Below are positions 40,538-48,033 of a DNA stretch of 48,033 bases, piece after piece. The translations under genes and the position numbers were made by a program. This stretch comes from Clostridiales bacterium (lineage in GTDB: Bacteria; Bacillota; Clostridia; Oscillospirales; Feifaniaceae). The notes under the pieces are model-generated. The model saw nothing but the letters and a program-made list of their open reading frames with translations. It made no database searches and had not been told where the DNA came from. The stretch lies in NCBI GenBank assembly GCA_012719075.1, contig JAAYBB010000019.1, positions 1-48,033 on the forward strand. The letters are read 5' to 3'. Each line of letters begins with the position of its first letter. The first letter of the stretch is position 1.

Positions 40538-41944
40538 ATGAGCGGAATGTTTGGCGCAGTGTGTACCTGCGACTGTGTGAGCGACGTGTTTTTCGGCACC
40601 GACTACCACTCCCACCTCGGGACGCGGCGGGCCGGCATGGTCTTTTATGACAACGGCTTTCAGCGCTCCATCCACAGCATCGAGACCGCCCCCTTCCGCT
40701 CCAAGTTCGAGCAGGAGCTGCGGGAGTTTCACGGCCACATGGGCATCGGCTGCATCAGCGACCTCGAGCCGCAGCCCATCCTGATCCGCTCGGCCCTGGG
40801 CACCTTTGCGCTGGCGACGGTCGGCCGGGTCAACAACGTCGACCAGCTGGCCTCGATGGTGCTGGACGGGGGCAGCGGGCACTTTTTCGAGCTGTCGGGC
40901 GGGCGCATCAACCAGACCGAGCTGGTGGCCGCGCTGATCGCCCGCAAGCAGAGCATGGCCGAGGGCATCCGCTACGCGCAGGAGCTGATCGACGGCTCGA
41001 TGGCCATCCTGGCGCTGACGCCCGAGGGCATCTATGCGGCCAGGGACCTCCTGGGGCGCACGCCGCTGATGCTCGGCCGCAAGGAGGGGGGCCACTGCGT
41101 CTCGTTTGAGAGCTTTGCCTACTTCAACCTGGACTATGAGCACGACCGCGAGCTCGGGCCGGGGGAGATCGTGCTGCTGACCGAGCAGGGCGTGACCCAG
41201 CTGCGCCCGCCCGATGCACAGATGCAAATCTGCTCCTTTTTGTGGATTTACTTCGGCTACCCCACCTCCTGCTACGAGGGCGTCAACGTCGAGAGCATGC
41301 GCTACCGCTGCGGCGGCATCCTGGCCGAGCGCGAGACCGTGGAGGCCGACAGCGTCAGCGCCGTGCCGGATTCGGGCACGGCCCACGCCATCGGCTTTGC
41401 CAACGCGCTGGACAAGCCCTTTCAGCGCCCGCTGATCAAGTACACCCCGACCTGGCCGCGCAGCTTCATGCCGCAGGGGCAGCAGGTGCGGGACATGATC
41501 GCCCGCATGAAGCTGGCCCCCATCGAGAGCCTGATCCGCGGCAAGCGCCTGCTGCTGGTGGACGACTCGGCCGTGCGGGGCACCCAGATCCCCGACACCA
41601 TCGGCTACCTCAAGCGCAGCGGCGCCGCCGAGGTGCACATGCGGCTGGCCTGCCCGCCGATCCTGTACAACTGCAAGTATCTGAACTTCAGCCGCTCCAG
41701 TGCGCTGGGCGACCTGCTGGGGCGGCGCATCATCGCCGAGCGGGAGGGGACGGTCGACCCGCCGGCCGAGGTCATGGCCCGCTACCTCGACCCGGGCAGC
41801 GCCGAGCACCTGGCCATGGAGCAGCGCGCCGCCGAGGTGACCGGCGTCAACTCGCTGCGCTACCAGACCGTCGAGGGGCTCGAGCGGGCCATCGGGCTGG
41901 GCGGCGACTGCATCTGCACCTACTGCATGAACGGCAGGGAATGA
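40538..41944 (+). CDS. purF: PurF-family amidophosphoribosyltransferase lacking the N-terminal nucleophile
   Basis: 468 aa. PurF makes phosphoribosylamine from PRPP and glutamine. The PRPP site [13 protein letters not shown] is intact, and four cysteines match the 4Fe-4S ligands of B. subtilis PurF ([31 protein letters not shown]). The N-terminus reads MSGMFGAV where the family has (M)CGIFGI: the glutaminase cysteine is replaced by serine, and the RGQE segment reads SHLGTRRAG. Similar Cys-less PurF relatives are familiar from memory in anaerobes. It may use free ammonia or a separate glutaminase (inference). ATG 40538; AAAGGTGAG is about 10 nt upstream. Confidence 0.88.
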   Translation: MSGMFGAVCTCDCVSDVFFGTDYHSHLGTRRAGMVFYDNGFQRSIHSIETAPFRSKFEQELREFHGHMGIGCISDLEPQPILIRSALGTFALATVGRVNNVDQLASMVLDGGSGHFFELSGGRINQTELVAALIARKQSMAEGIRYAQELIDGSMAILALTPEGIYAARDLLGRTPLMLGRKEGGHCVSFESFAYFNLDYEHDRELGPGEIVLLTEQGVTQLRPPDAQMQICSFLWIYFGYPTSCYEGVNVESMRYRCGGILAERETVEADSVSAVPDSGTAHAIGFANALDKPFQRPLIKYTPTWPRSFMPQGQQVRDMIARMKLAPIESLIRGKRLLLVDDSAVRGTQIPDTIGYLKRSGAAEVHMRLACPPILYNCKYLNFSRSSALGDLLGRRIIAEREGTVDPPAEVMARYLDPGSAEHLAMEQRAAEVTGVNSLRYQTVEGLERAIGLGGDCICTYCMNGRE

Positions 41945-41992
41945 GGGCGGCGACCGCCGAGGGGCCCTGTGAACTGGGAAGGAGCGTTTGAG

Positions 41993-43032
<1,040 letters not shown>

Positions 43033-43036
<4 letters not shown>

Positions 43037-43659
43037 CCCGGATCGCCGTGCTGGTCTCGGGCGGGGGCACCAACCTCCAGGCCCTGATCGACCGGCGGGA
43101 GCAGCTGGGCGGGGAGCTTGCGCTGGTGGTCTCGAGCCGCGCCGACGCCCATGCGCTCGAGCGCGCGCGGCGCGCCGGCATCCCGGCCGAGGTGCTCGAG
43201 AAGCAGCCCGGTATCGGCTCCGCGGCCTACTCGGCGCTGCTGTGTGAGAAGCTGGAGCGGGCCGGCATCGACCTCGTGGTGCTGGCCGGCTTTCTGGTGG
43301 TGCTGGCGCCCGCGTTCATCGAGGCCTTCCGCAACCGCATCCTCAACGTGCACCCCTCGCTGCTGCCGGCCTTTGGCGGCCGGGGCTGCTACGGGCTGCG
43401 CGTGCACGAGATGGCGCTTGCGCGGGGGGTCCGGGTGACCGGCGCCACCGTCCACTTTGTCAACGAGGAGACCGACGGCGGGCCCATCGTGTTTCAGCAC
43501 TGCCTGCCGGTGCTGCCCTCCGACACGCCCGAGACGCTGCAGCGGAGGGTCATGGAGCAGGCCGAGTGGCTGCTGCTGCCCAAAGCCGTGCGCTACTTCT
43601 GCACGGGGCGTCTGTCGGTGGAGGGAAATCGCGTACACATACGGGAGGAAGAGCAATGA
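43033..43659 (+). CDS. purN: Phosphoribosylglycinamide formyltransferase PurN
   Basis: 208 aa, 10-formyl-THF dependent. RIAVLVSGGGTNLQALID binds substrate, NVHPSLLPAFGG contains the catalytic Asn and His, and TGATVHFVNEETDGGPIVFQ contains the catalytic Asp. Start and stop overlap purM and purH by 4 nt each, so the three genes are translationally coupled. Confidence 0.97.
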
Positions 43660-45206
43660 CGAAGAAGAGAGCGCTGCTCAGCGTTTCGGACAAGACCGGC
43701 GTGGCAGAGTTTGCGGCGGGGCTGCAGGCGATCGGCTATGAGCTGGTCTCGACCGGCGGCACCGCAAGGGCGCTGCGGGAGGCCGGGCTGCCCTGCACCG
43801 AGGTGGCCGAGATCACCGGCTTTCCGGAGTGCCTCGACGGCCGGGTCAAGACGCTGCACCCGGCCATCCACGCCGGGCTGCTGGCCGTGCGCGGCAACCC
43901 CGCGCACATGGCCCAGCTCGAGGCGCTCGGGCTGGCGCCCATCGACCTTGTGGCCATCAACCTCTACCCCTTCCGCGCCACGGTGGAGCGGGCGGGGGTC
44001 ACGCTGGAGCAGGCCGTCGAAAACATCGACATCGGCGGGCCGACCATGCTGCGCGCGGCGGCCAAGAACTATCAGGACGTGGCGGTGCTGGTGGACCCGA
44101 ATGACTACGGCGAGGTGCTGCAGGCGCTGCAGGCCGGCGGGCTGACGCTGGAGAAAAAGGCCGCGCTGGCCCGCAAGGTCTTTGCCCACACCGCCGCCTA
44201 CGACGCCCTGATCGCCGACTGGCTGGCCGCACAGGCGGGGGAGGACCCGCTGCAAAGCCAGACCTTCACGCGCACCTACGAGAAGCTGCAGGACCTGCGC
44301 TACGGCGAGAACCCGCACCAGGCGGCGGCCTTCTATCGCGAGCTGGGCCGCGACCTCTCGGGCACGGTTGCGGCGGCCAGACAGCTGCAGGGCAAGGAAC
44401 TCTCTTTCAACAACATCAACGACGCCGCCGGCGCGCTGGCCCTGCTCAGCGAGTTCGAGGGGCCGGCCGTCGTGGCAGTCAAGCACGCCAACCCCTGCGG
44501 CGTCGGCCTGGCGGACGACATCGCCGAGGCCTACCGCAGGGCCTACGCGTCCGACCCGGTCTCGATCTTCGGCGGCATCGTGGCCGCCAACCGCGAGGTG
44601 AGCCCCGAGATGGCACAGCTGTTCTCGGAGATCTTCCTCGAGATCGTCGTCGCGCCGGCCTTCTCACAGGGGGCCCTTACGCTGCTGTCCAAAAAGAAAA
44701 ACCTGCGCCTGCTCGAGCTGCCCGGCCTCTTAAACGGGGCCCCGGCCGGCGGGCTGGACCTCAAGCGGGTGGCCGGCGGCCTGCTGGTGCAGGGGACCGA
44801 CGACGTGGTGCTGCGCGAAGCGGACCTGCGCGTGGTGACCGACCGCGCGCCCAGCGAGGCCGAACTCGAGCAGCTGAAGTTTGCCTTCACGGTGGTCAAG
44901 CATGTGCGCAGCAACGGCATTGTGCTGGCGAGCGGGGGCGCCACGGTCGGCATCGGGCCGGGACAGACTAACCGCGTCACGGCGCTGGAGCTGGCCATTC
45001 GCTATGCGGGCGACCGCGTGGCCGGCTCGGTGATGGGCAGCGACGCCTTCTTCCCCTTCCCCGACTGCGTCGAGGCCGCCCACCGGGCCGGCATCACGGC
45101 CATCATCCAGCCGGGCGGCTCGGTCAACGACAAGCTCTCGATTGAAAAGTGCAACGAGTACGGCATCGCCATGGTCTTCACGGGGCTGCGGCACTTCAAG
45201 CATTAA
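43656..45206 (+). CDS. purH: Bifunctional AICAR formyltransferase/IMP cyclohydrolase PurH
   Basis: 516 aa catalysing the last two steps to IMP. The N-terminal MGS-like cyclohydrolase domain spans about residues 1-195 ([54 protein letters not shown]). The transformylase domain follows ([41 protein letters not shown]-type [23 protein letters not shown]). GGGAGGAAGAG precedes the ATG. An inverted R1 repeat begins 4 nt after the stop. Confidence 0.97.
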   Translation: MTKKRALLSVSDKTGVAEFAAGLQAIGYELVSTGGTARALREAGLPCTEVAEITGFPECLDGRVKTLHPAIHAGLLAVRGNPAHMAQLEALGLAPIDLVAINLYPFRATVERAGVTLEQAVENIDIGGPTMLRAAAKNYQDVAVLVDPNDYGEVLQALQAGGLTLEKKAALARKVFAHTAAYDALIADWLAAQAGEDPLQSQTFTRTYEKLQDLRYGENPHQAAAFYRELGRDLSGTVAAARQLQGKELSFNNINDAAGALALLSEFEGPAVVAVKHANPCGVGLADDIAEAYRRAYASDPVSIFGGIVAANREVSPEMAQLFSEIFLEIVVAPAFSQGALTLLSKKKNLRLLELPGLLNGAPAGGLDLKRVAGGLLVQGTDDVVLREADLRVVTDRAPSEAELEQLKFAFTVVKHVRSNGIVLASGGATVGIGPGQTNRVTALELAIRYAGDRVAGSVMGSDAFFPFPDCVEAAHRAGITAIIQPGGSVNDKLSIEKCNEYGIAMVFTGLRHFKH

Positions 45207-45513
45207 AAGTCCAGGGGGTACCCGTACCCCCTGGATACGCGGCTGACGCCGCGATACCCCCGGCAAACGGACCAAGGCTTTGGCCCGTTTGGGCACCCGC
45301 CATAAGGCGGGATGCCTTGGCGATGCCCTTAAAATAAGGGCACTTATTTTAAGGACGATTTGTCAGCCCTCCGGCGAAGTGAATTCGCCTTCGGGCAAAA
45401 TTAATTTACTCTACGGGGTACCGCCAAACGTGTGGGCCGGTTCAACCGGCCGTCACCCGCCCGGGCGGGCTTGCCCGAACAGCAGAGCAGGTGCAGAAAG
45501 AGAGGTTTAGCGC
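45207..45513. other. Gap between purH and purD
   Basis: 307 bp inside an otherwise tightly packed operon. It holds inverted R1 copy 3 with its conserved flank (to about 45395), a GGCCGGTT/AACCGGCC hairpin (45435-45451), a CCGCCC/GGGCGG palindrome near 45468, and the purD ribosome site. No promoter is clear. Confidence 0.7.
45210..45356 (-). repeat. R1 structured repeat, copy 3 (inverted)
   Basis: 147 bp matching copies 1 and 2 on the opposite strand. In R1 orientation: H1 stem of 14 bp with one G-U, H2 CCCGCC/GGCGGG, H3 CAAACGGGCCAA/TTGGTCCGTTTG (altered pairs retained, one G-U), H4 entirely replaced by CGCGGC/GCCGCG with GTCA loop, H5 unchanged. The flank GGCGAAGTGAATTCGCC region and TTTGTCAGCC are shared with copy 1. 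Confidence 0.82.
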
Positions 45514-46779
45514 ATGAAAATTCTGGTGGTGGGGGGCGGCGGCCGCGAGCACGCCATCCTCTGGAAGCTGGCGCAGAGCCGCCACGCGCCCGAGCTGCAC
45601 GCGGCGCCCGGCAACGGCGGCATCGCGCAGCTGGCCGTCTGCCACGACGTCAAGAGCACCGACCTCGAGGGACAGCTGGCACTGGCCAGGGCGCTTGCGC
45701 CCGACTTTGTCTTTGTGGCGCCCGACGACCCGCTGGTGCTGGGGCTGGCCGACCGCCTGCGGGAAGCGGGCATCCCGGCCTTCGGCCCCTCCGCGGCCGC
45801 GGCCGAGATCGAGGGCAGCAAGGTCTTCTCCAAGGGCCTGATGCAGAAGTACGGCATCCCCACGGCGCCCTACCGCGCCTTTGACGACTACGCGCAGGCT
45901 CAGGAACACCTCGCACAGCAGCCGTGCTGGCCGGTCGTCATCAAGGCCGACGGGCTGGCGCTGGGCAAGGGAGTCATCATCGCACAAAACCCCGCCGAGG
46001 CGCAGGAGGCGCTGCGCGCCATGATGCTCGAGGGCGCCTTTGGTCGCGCCGGCGCCCGCGTGGTGGTGGAACAGTTTTTGCAGGGCCCCGAGGTCAGCGT
46101 GCTGGCCTTCACCGACGGTGAGACGCTGGTCCCGATGGTGTCGGCCCAGGACCACAAGCGGGCCTTCGACGGCGACCGGGGCCCCAATACCGGCGGCATG
46201 GGGGCCTTTTCGCCCAGCCCGGCCTACACCGAGGAGGTCGCCGCCCGCTGCATGGAGCGCATCTTCCGACCCACCGTCGAGGCCATGCAGGCGGAGGGCC
46301 GCCGCTTTGAGGGGGTGCTCTACTTCGGGCTGATGATCGTCGACGGGGAGCCCATGGTGATCGAGTACAACTGCCGCTTTGGCGACCCCGAGACCCAGGC
46401 CGTGCTGCCGCTGCTGCAGAGCGACCTGGTGGACATCTGCCTGGCCGTGATGGAGCGGCGGCTGGACCGCCAGCCGGTCGAGTGGGCAGAGGGGGCCTGC
46501 GCCTGTGTCGTGCTGGCCAGCGGGGGCTACCCCGGGCACTACACGACGGGGCACCCGATCTGTGGCCTTGCGCAGGCACAGGTACAGGGAGCCCTGCTCT
46601 TCCACGCCGGCACCCGCGCGGCGGAGGAGGGCTTTGTGACCGCCGGCGGGCGGGTGCTGGGCGTGACCTGCACCGGCGACACGCTCGAGGAGGCCGTCGA
46701 GCGGGCCTACCGCGCGGCCGACTGCATCTCCTTTGAGGGCGGGCGCTGCCGCCGGGACATCGGCCAGCGCCCCTCCTGA
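45514..46779 (+). CDS. purD: Phosphoribosylamine-glycine ligase PurD
   Basis: 421 aa ATP-grasp enzyme making GAR. KILVVGGGGREHAILWKL at the N-terminus, the ATP segment VIKADGLALGKGVIIA, DHKRAFDGDRGPNTGGMGAF, and EYNCRFGDPETQAVLPLL, which binds metal and ATP. Last gene of the purine operon, followed by a strong terminator. AGAGAGG lies upstream of the ATG. Confidence 0.97.
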   Translation: MKILVVGGGGREHAILWKLAQSRHAPELHAAPGNGGIAQLAVCHDVKSTDLEGQLALARALAPDFVFVAPDDPLVLGLADRLREAGIPAFGPSAAAAEIEGSKVFSKGLMQKYGIPTAPYRAFDDYAQAQEHLAQQPCWPVVIKADGLALGKGVIIAQNPAEAQEALRAMMLEGAFGRAGARVVVEQFLQGPEVSVLAFTDGETLVPMVSAQDHKRAFDGDRGPNTGGMGAFSPSPAYTEEVAARCMERIFRPTVEAMQAEGRRFEGVLYFGLMIVDGEPMVIEYNCRFGDPETQAVLPLLQSDLVDICLAVMERRLDRQPVEWAEGACACVVLASGGYPGHYTTGHPICGLAQAQVQGALLFHAGTRAAEEGFVTAGGRVLGVTCTGDTLEEAVERAYRAADCISFEGGRCRRDIGQRPS

Positions 46780-46796
46780 ACAATCAGCCCGCTGCA

Positions 46797-46829
46797 GCGC
46801 CGGAGACCCTGGTCTCCGGCGCCGGTTTT
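46797..46829 (+). terminator. Terminator of the purine operon
   Basis: Perfect 12-bp arms GCGCCGGAGACC/GGTCTCCGGCGC with a CT loop, then CGG and seven T. Confidence 0.88.
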
Positions 46830-46845
46830 TTTGTGGCGTCCACCT

Positions 46846-46876
46846 GCATGATTTTGGAATGCCCGGTCCATACTAA
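46846..46876 (+). promoter_or_regulatory. Candidate sporulation promoter (sigma-E/K type)
   Basis: GCATGATT (46846-46853) and CATACTAA (46869-46876) with a 15-bp spacer resemble mother-cell sigma-E/sigma-K promoters, and no vegetative promoter is present. It precedes two coat-protein genes, which fits. Confidence 0.45.
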
Positions 46877-46920
46877 GGGTACAACCGCAATGGTTTCAAC
46901 AAAGAAGGAGGTATGGACCG

Positions 46921-47097
46921 ATGACGCCCAAGGAACTGATGTATCTGGAGGACGCGATGGGCATGGAGCAGCAGCTCCAGACCAAGTGCACCGACTACGC
47001 CGAGAAGATGCAGGACCCCAAGCTCAAGAACCTGCTCTCACAGCTCGCACAGGACCACCAGAAGCGCTACAACAATCTACTCAACCAGCTCAACTAG
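46921..47097 (+). CDS. Small helical protein, probable spore-coat component
   Basis: 58 aa, below common gene-calling size limits: MTPKELMYLEDAMGMEQQ at the start, then YAEKMQDPKLKNLLSQLAQD and a KRYNNLLNQLN end. Two amphipathic helices resemble the shortened CotF/ferritin-like helical hairpin proteins encoded beside CotF genes in Clostridia. GAAGGAGGT lies 8 nt before the ATG, and the gene is 23 bp from the next coat gene. Identification rests on pattern and neighbour. Confidence 0.8.
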   Translation: MTPKELMYLEDAMGMEQQLQTKCTDYAEKMQDPKLKNLLSQLAQDHQKRYNNLLNQLN

Positions 47098-47120
47098 CCA
47101 ACAAAAAAGGAGGAGAACCC

Positions 47121-47387
47121 ATGCCGGCCAACCAAAACATGTCCGACAAGGAGTATATGCAGGACGTCCTGATGACCGCCAAGACGCTGACCGGCGTATA
47201 CCACTACGCCACACAGGAGTCGTCCACCGAGCAGGTCCACAGCCAGTTCAAGACCAACCTCAACGACTCGCTGGCCATGCAGCACAACATCTTCTGCGCC
47301 ATGCAGCAGAACGGCTGGTATCCCCAGCAGCAGGCCGAGGCCAAACAGATCAACCAGGTCAAGAGCAAGTTCACCCAGGGCTCGTAA
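47121..47387 (+). CDS. CotF-family spore coat protein
   Basis: 88 aa helical protein. NMSDKEYMQDVLMTAKTLTG and the C-terminal MQQNGWYPQQQAEAKQINQV match the Coat_F family, whose members end in a GWYxxxxA pattern. It would be made in the mother cell and deposited on the spore. AAAAGGAGGAG precedes the ATG. A terminator follows at 47398. Confidence 0.9.
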   Translation: MPANQNMSDKEYMQDVLMTAKTLTGVYHYATQESSTEQVHSQFKTNLNDSLAMQHNIFCAMQQNGWYPQQQAEAKQINQVKSKFTQGS

Positions 47388-47397
47388 GGCGCCTTTG

Positions 47398-47431
47398 AAA
47401 AGCGGCTCCCGATTTCAAAGGGGCCGCTTTT
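47398..47431 (+). terminator. Terminator of the coat genes
   Basis: AAAAGCGG/CCGCTTTT stem with an inner TCCC/GGGG pairing and a run of six T. Confidence 0.82.
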
Positions 47432-47464
47432 TTGTGCAAATAGTTCTCTGTCGTCGCCGCGATG

Positions 47465-47473
47465 TGGTATAAT
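47465..47473 (+). promoter_or_regulatory. Extended -10 promoter of the DUF4364 gene
   Basis: TGG-TATAAT (47465-47473) is an extended -10. The -35 region (about TTCTCT at 47444) is poor, as is common with a TGN extension. Confidence 0.55.
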
Positions 47474-47479
47474 AGCCGC

Positions 47480-47700
47480 AGCGCGGCGATGATACCGGTG
47501 ATGTCCCCATCGCCTCCCGCGCTTCTCGCGGAACCGGCGAGGGAGGACGCAGTATGCCCGTCGGCTGTGCCGACAGGGTATGCTGGCCACAGCGCGGCGG
47601 CTCCATGTTGACGGTAAGCCGCGGACGACCGGAAGACGGGAAGCAGGATACCCTCTGCCTGCGCGCAGGGCATGCTGGCGGCAGCCAGGCCCGCCACAAG
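47480..47700 (+). promoter_or_regulatory. Long structured leader before the DUF4364 gene
   Basis: About 240 nt separate the -10 from the start codon. GGCGATG/CATCGCC (47485-47514) forms a first hairpin. Arm CAGTATGCCC-GTCGGC (47550-47565) pairs with GCCGAC-A-GGGTATGCTG (47569-47585) in a 16-bp stem. A related pair, CAGGATACCC (47644-47653) and GGGCATGCTGG (47668-47678), follows about 93 bp later, and arms of the two copies could cross-pair. No known riboswitch consensus is recognised. Confidence 0.5.
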
Positions 47701-47722
47701 ACGACGGAAGGGGAGATGTCCC

Positions 47723-48033
47723 ATGGCCGCATACCGGGAGCTCGGCAGGATCAGCGATCCCACCATCCTCAAGTTCTTTGTGCTCTATGTCCTGCAGGCG
47801 CTGGGCGGCAGCACCGCCAAGAGCGCGCTGGGAGAGGTGGCCATGATGACCGAGAGCGCCTCCTACTTCGACTATGCGCAGGCGCTGGACGCCCTGCTCT
47901 CCACCGGGCACATTGCGGTGGGGGAGGAGGGGAGCTATACCATCACTCCGCTGGGGGAGGATGCGCACGGCCACTTTTACAACCAGGTGCCCACCTGGGT
48001 CAGGGGGCGTGTCGGCCGGGCCGTGATGGAGTA
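47723..48033 (+). CDS. DUF4364-family protein, truncated at window edge
   Basis: 103 codons before the edge. LGRISDPTILKFFVLYVLQAL opens a winged-helix-like domain (EVAMMTESASYFDYAQALDALL; GSYTITPLGEDAHGHFYNQVP). This matches DUF4364, PadR/winged-helix-like proteins frequent in Clostridia with no established function; a transcription-regulatory role is plausible. GGGGAG lies 8 nt before ATG 47723. Confidence 0.8.
   Translation, partial: MAAYRELGRISDPTILKFFVLYVLQALGGSTAKSALGEVAMMTESASYFDYAQALDALLSTGHIAVGEEGSYTITPLGEDAHGHFYNQVPTWVRGRVGRAVME

Overview
The window looks like chromosome of a very GC-rich, spore-forming, Gram-positive anaerobe of the class Clostridia. Four things point there: the gene orders are Firmicute (ylxM-ffh-rpsP-khpA-rimM-trmD, ctsR-mcsA-clpC, a dcw cell-wall and division cluster with sbp and a DUF881 gene before ftsZ); MurE carries the meso-diaminopimelate signature; there are CotF-type coat genes; and there are two acetyl-CoA-transferase-family genes typical of fermenters. 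Genus is not assignable from the sequence alone. Almost every coding position is core genome. The unusual material sits in the gaps between genes.

Layout. 1-3457 (minus) is most of a secreted S-layer-homology surface protein, cut by the window edge. 3672-7375 is an operon for protein targeting and ribosome/tRNA maturation. 7376-7670 is a degenerate minisatellite lying where rplS would usually follow trmD. 7731-11803 is a four-gene envelope-polysaccharide module (O-antigen-ligase-like protein, GT4 glycosyltransferase, two DUF4330 proteins). 11941-15900 holds HPr, uvrC, rsmD, coaD and a coiled-coil gene. 16385-30830 is the dcw cluster: mraZ, rsmH, ftsL-like, class B PBP, murE, mraY, ftsW, murG, murA, divIB, DUF881, sbp, ftsZ, without murF, murD, murC, murB or ftsA. 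31026-31286 is rpsO with a structured leader. 31287-32330 is a non-coding kilobase packed with structured repeats, followed by tRNA-His and tRNA-Gln. 32684-36061 (minus) is the ctsR-mcsA-clpC stress operon without mcsB. 36141-36853 is a second repeat-rich gap. 36854-39521 (minus) holds two tandem CoA-transferases. 39969-46779 is the purine operon purE-F-M-N-H-D. 46921-47387 holds two small spore-coat genes, and a DUF4364 gene runs off the right edge.

The best candidates for something undescribed are two families of multi-hairpin intergenic repeats. R1 is about 150 bp and has five consecutive hairpins. Two copies lie in tandem at 31964-32275 and one is inverted inside the purine operon at 45210-45356. 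R2 is about 160 bp, has a closing stem around a branched interior, and occurs at 31506-31665 and 36239-36397. In both families the copies differ by paired changes that keep the stems, which suggests selection on folded RNA or on hairpin DNA. Other points of interest are a PurF whose N-terminal catalytic cysteine is replaced, a probable gene-conversion tract between the two CoA-transferases, a rpsO leader able to mask its own Shine-Dalgarno, direct-repeat MraZ boxes with 10-bp spacing, and a duplicated hairpin in the leader of the DUF4364 gene.

Promoters were called by eye from -35/-10 matches with 16-18 bp spacing. Starts were chosen from Shine-Dalgarno spacing and family N-termini. No database search was possible.
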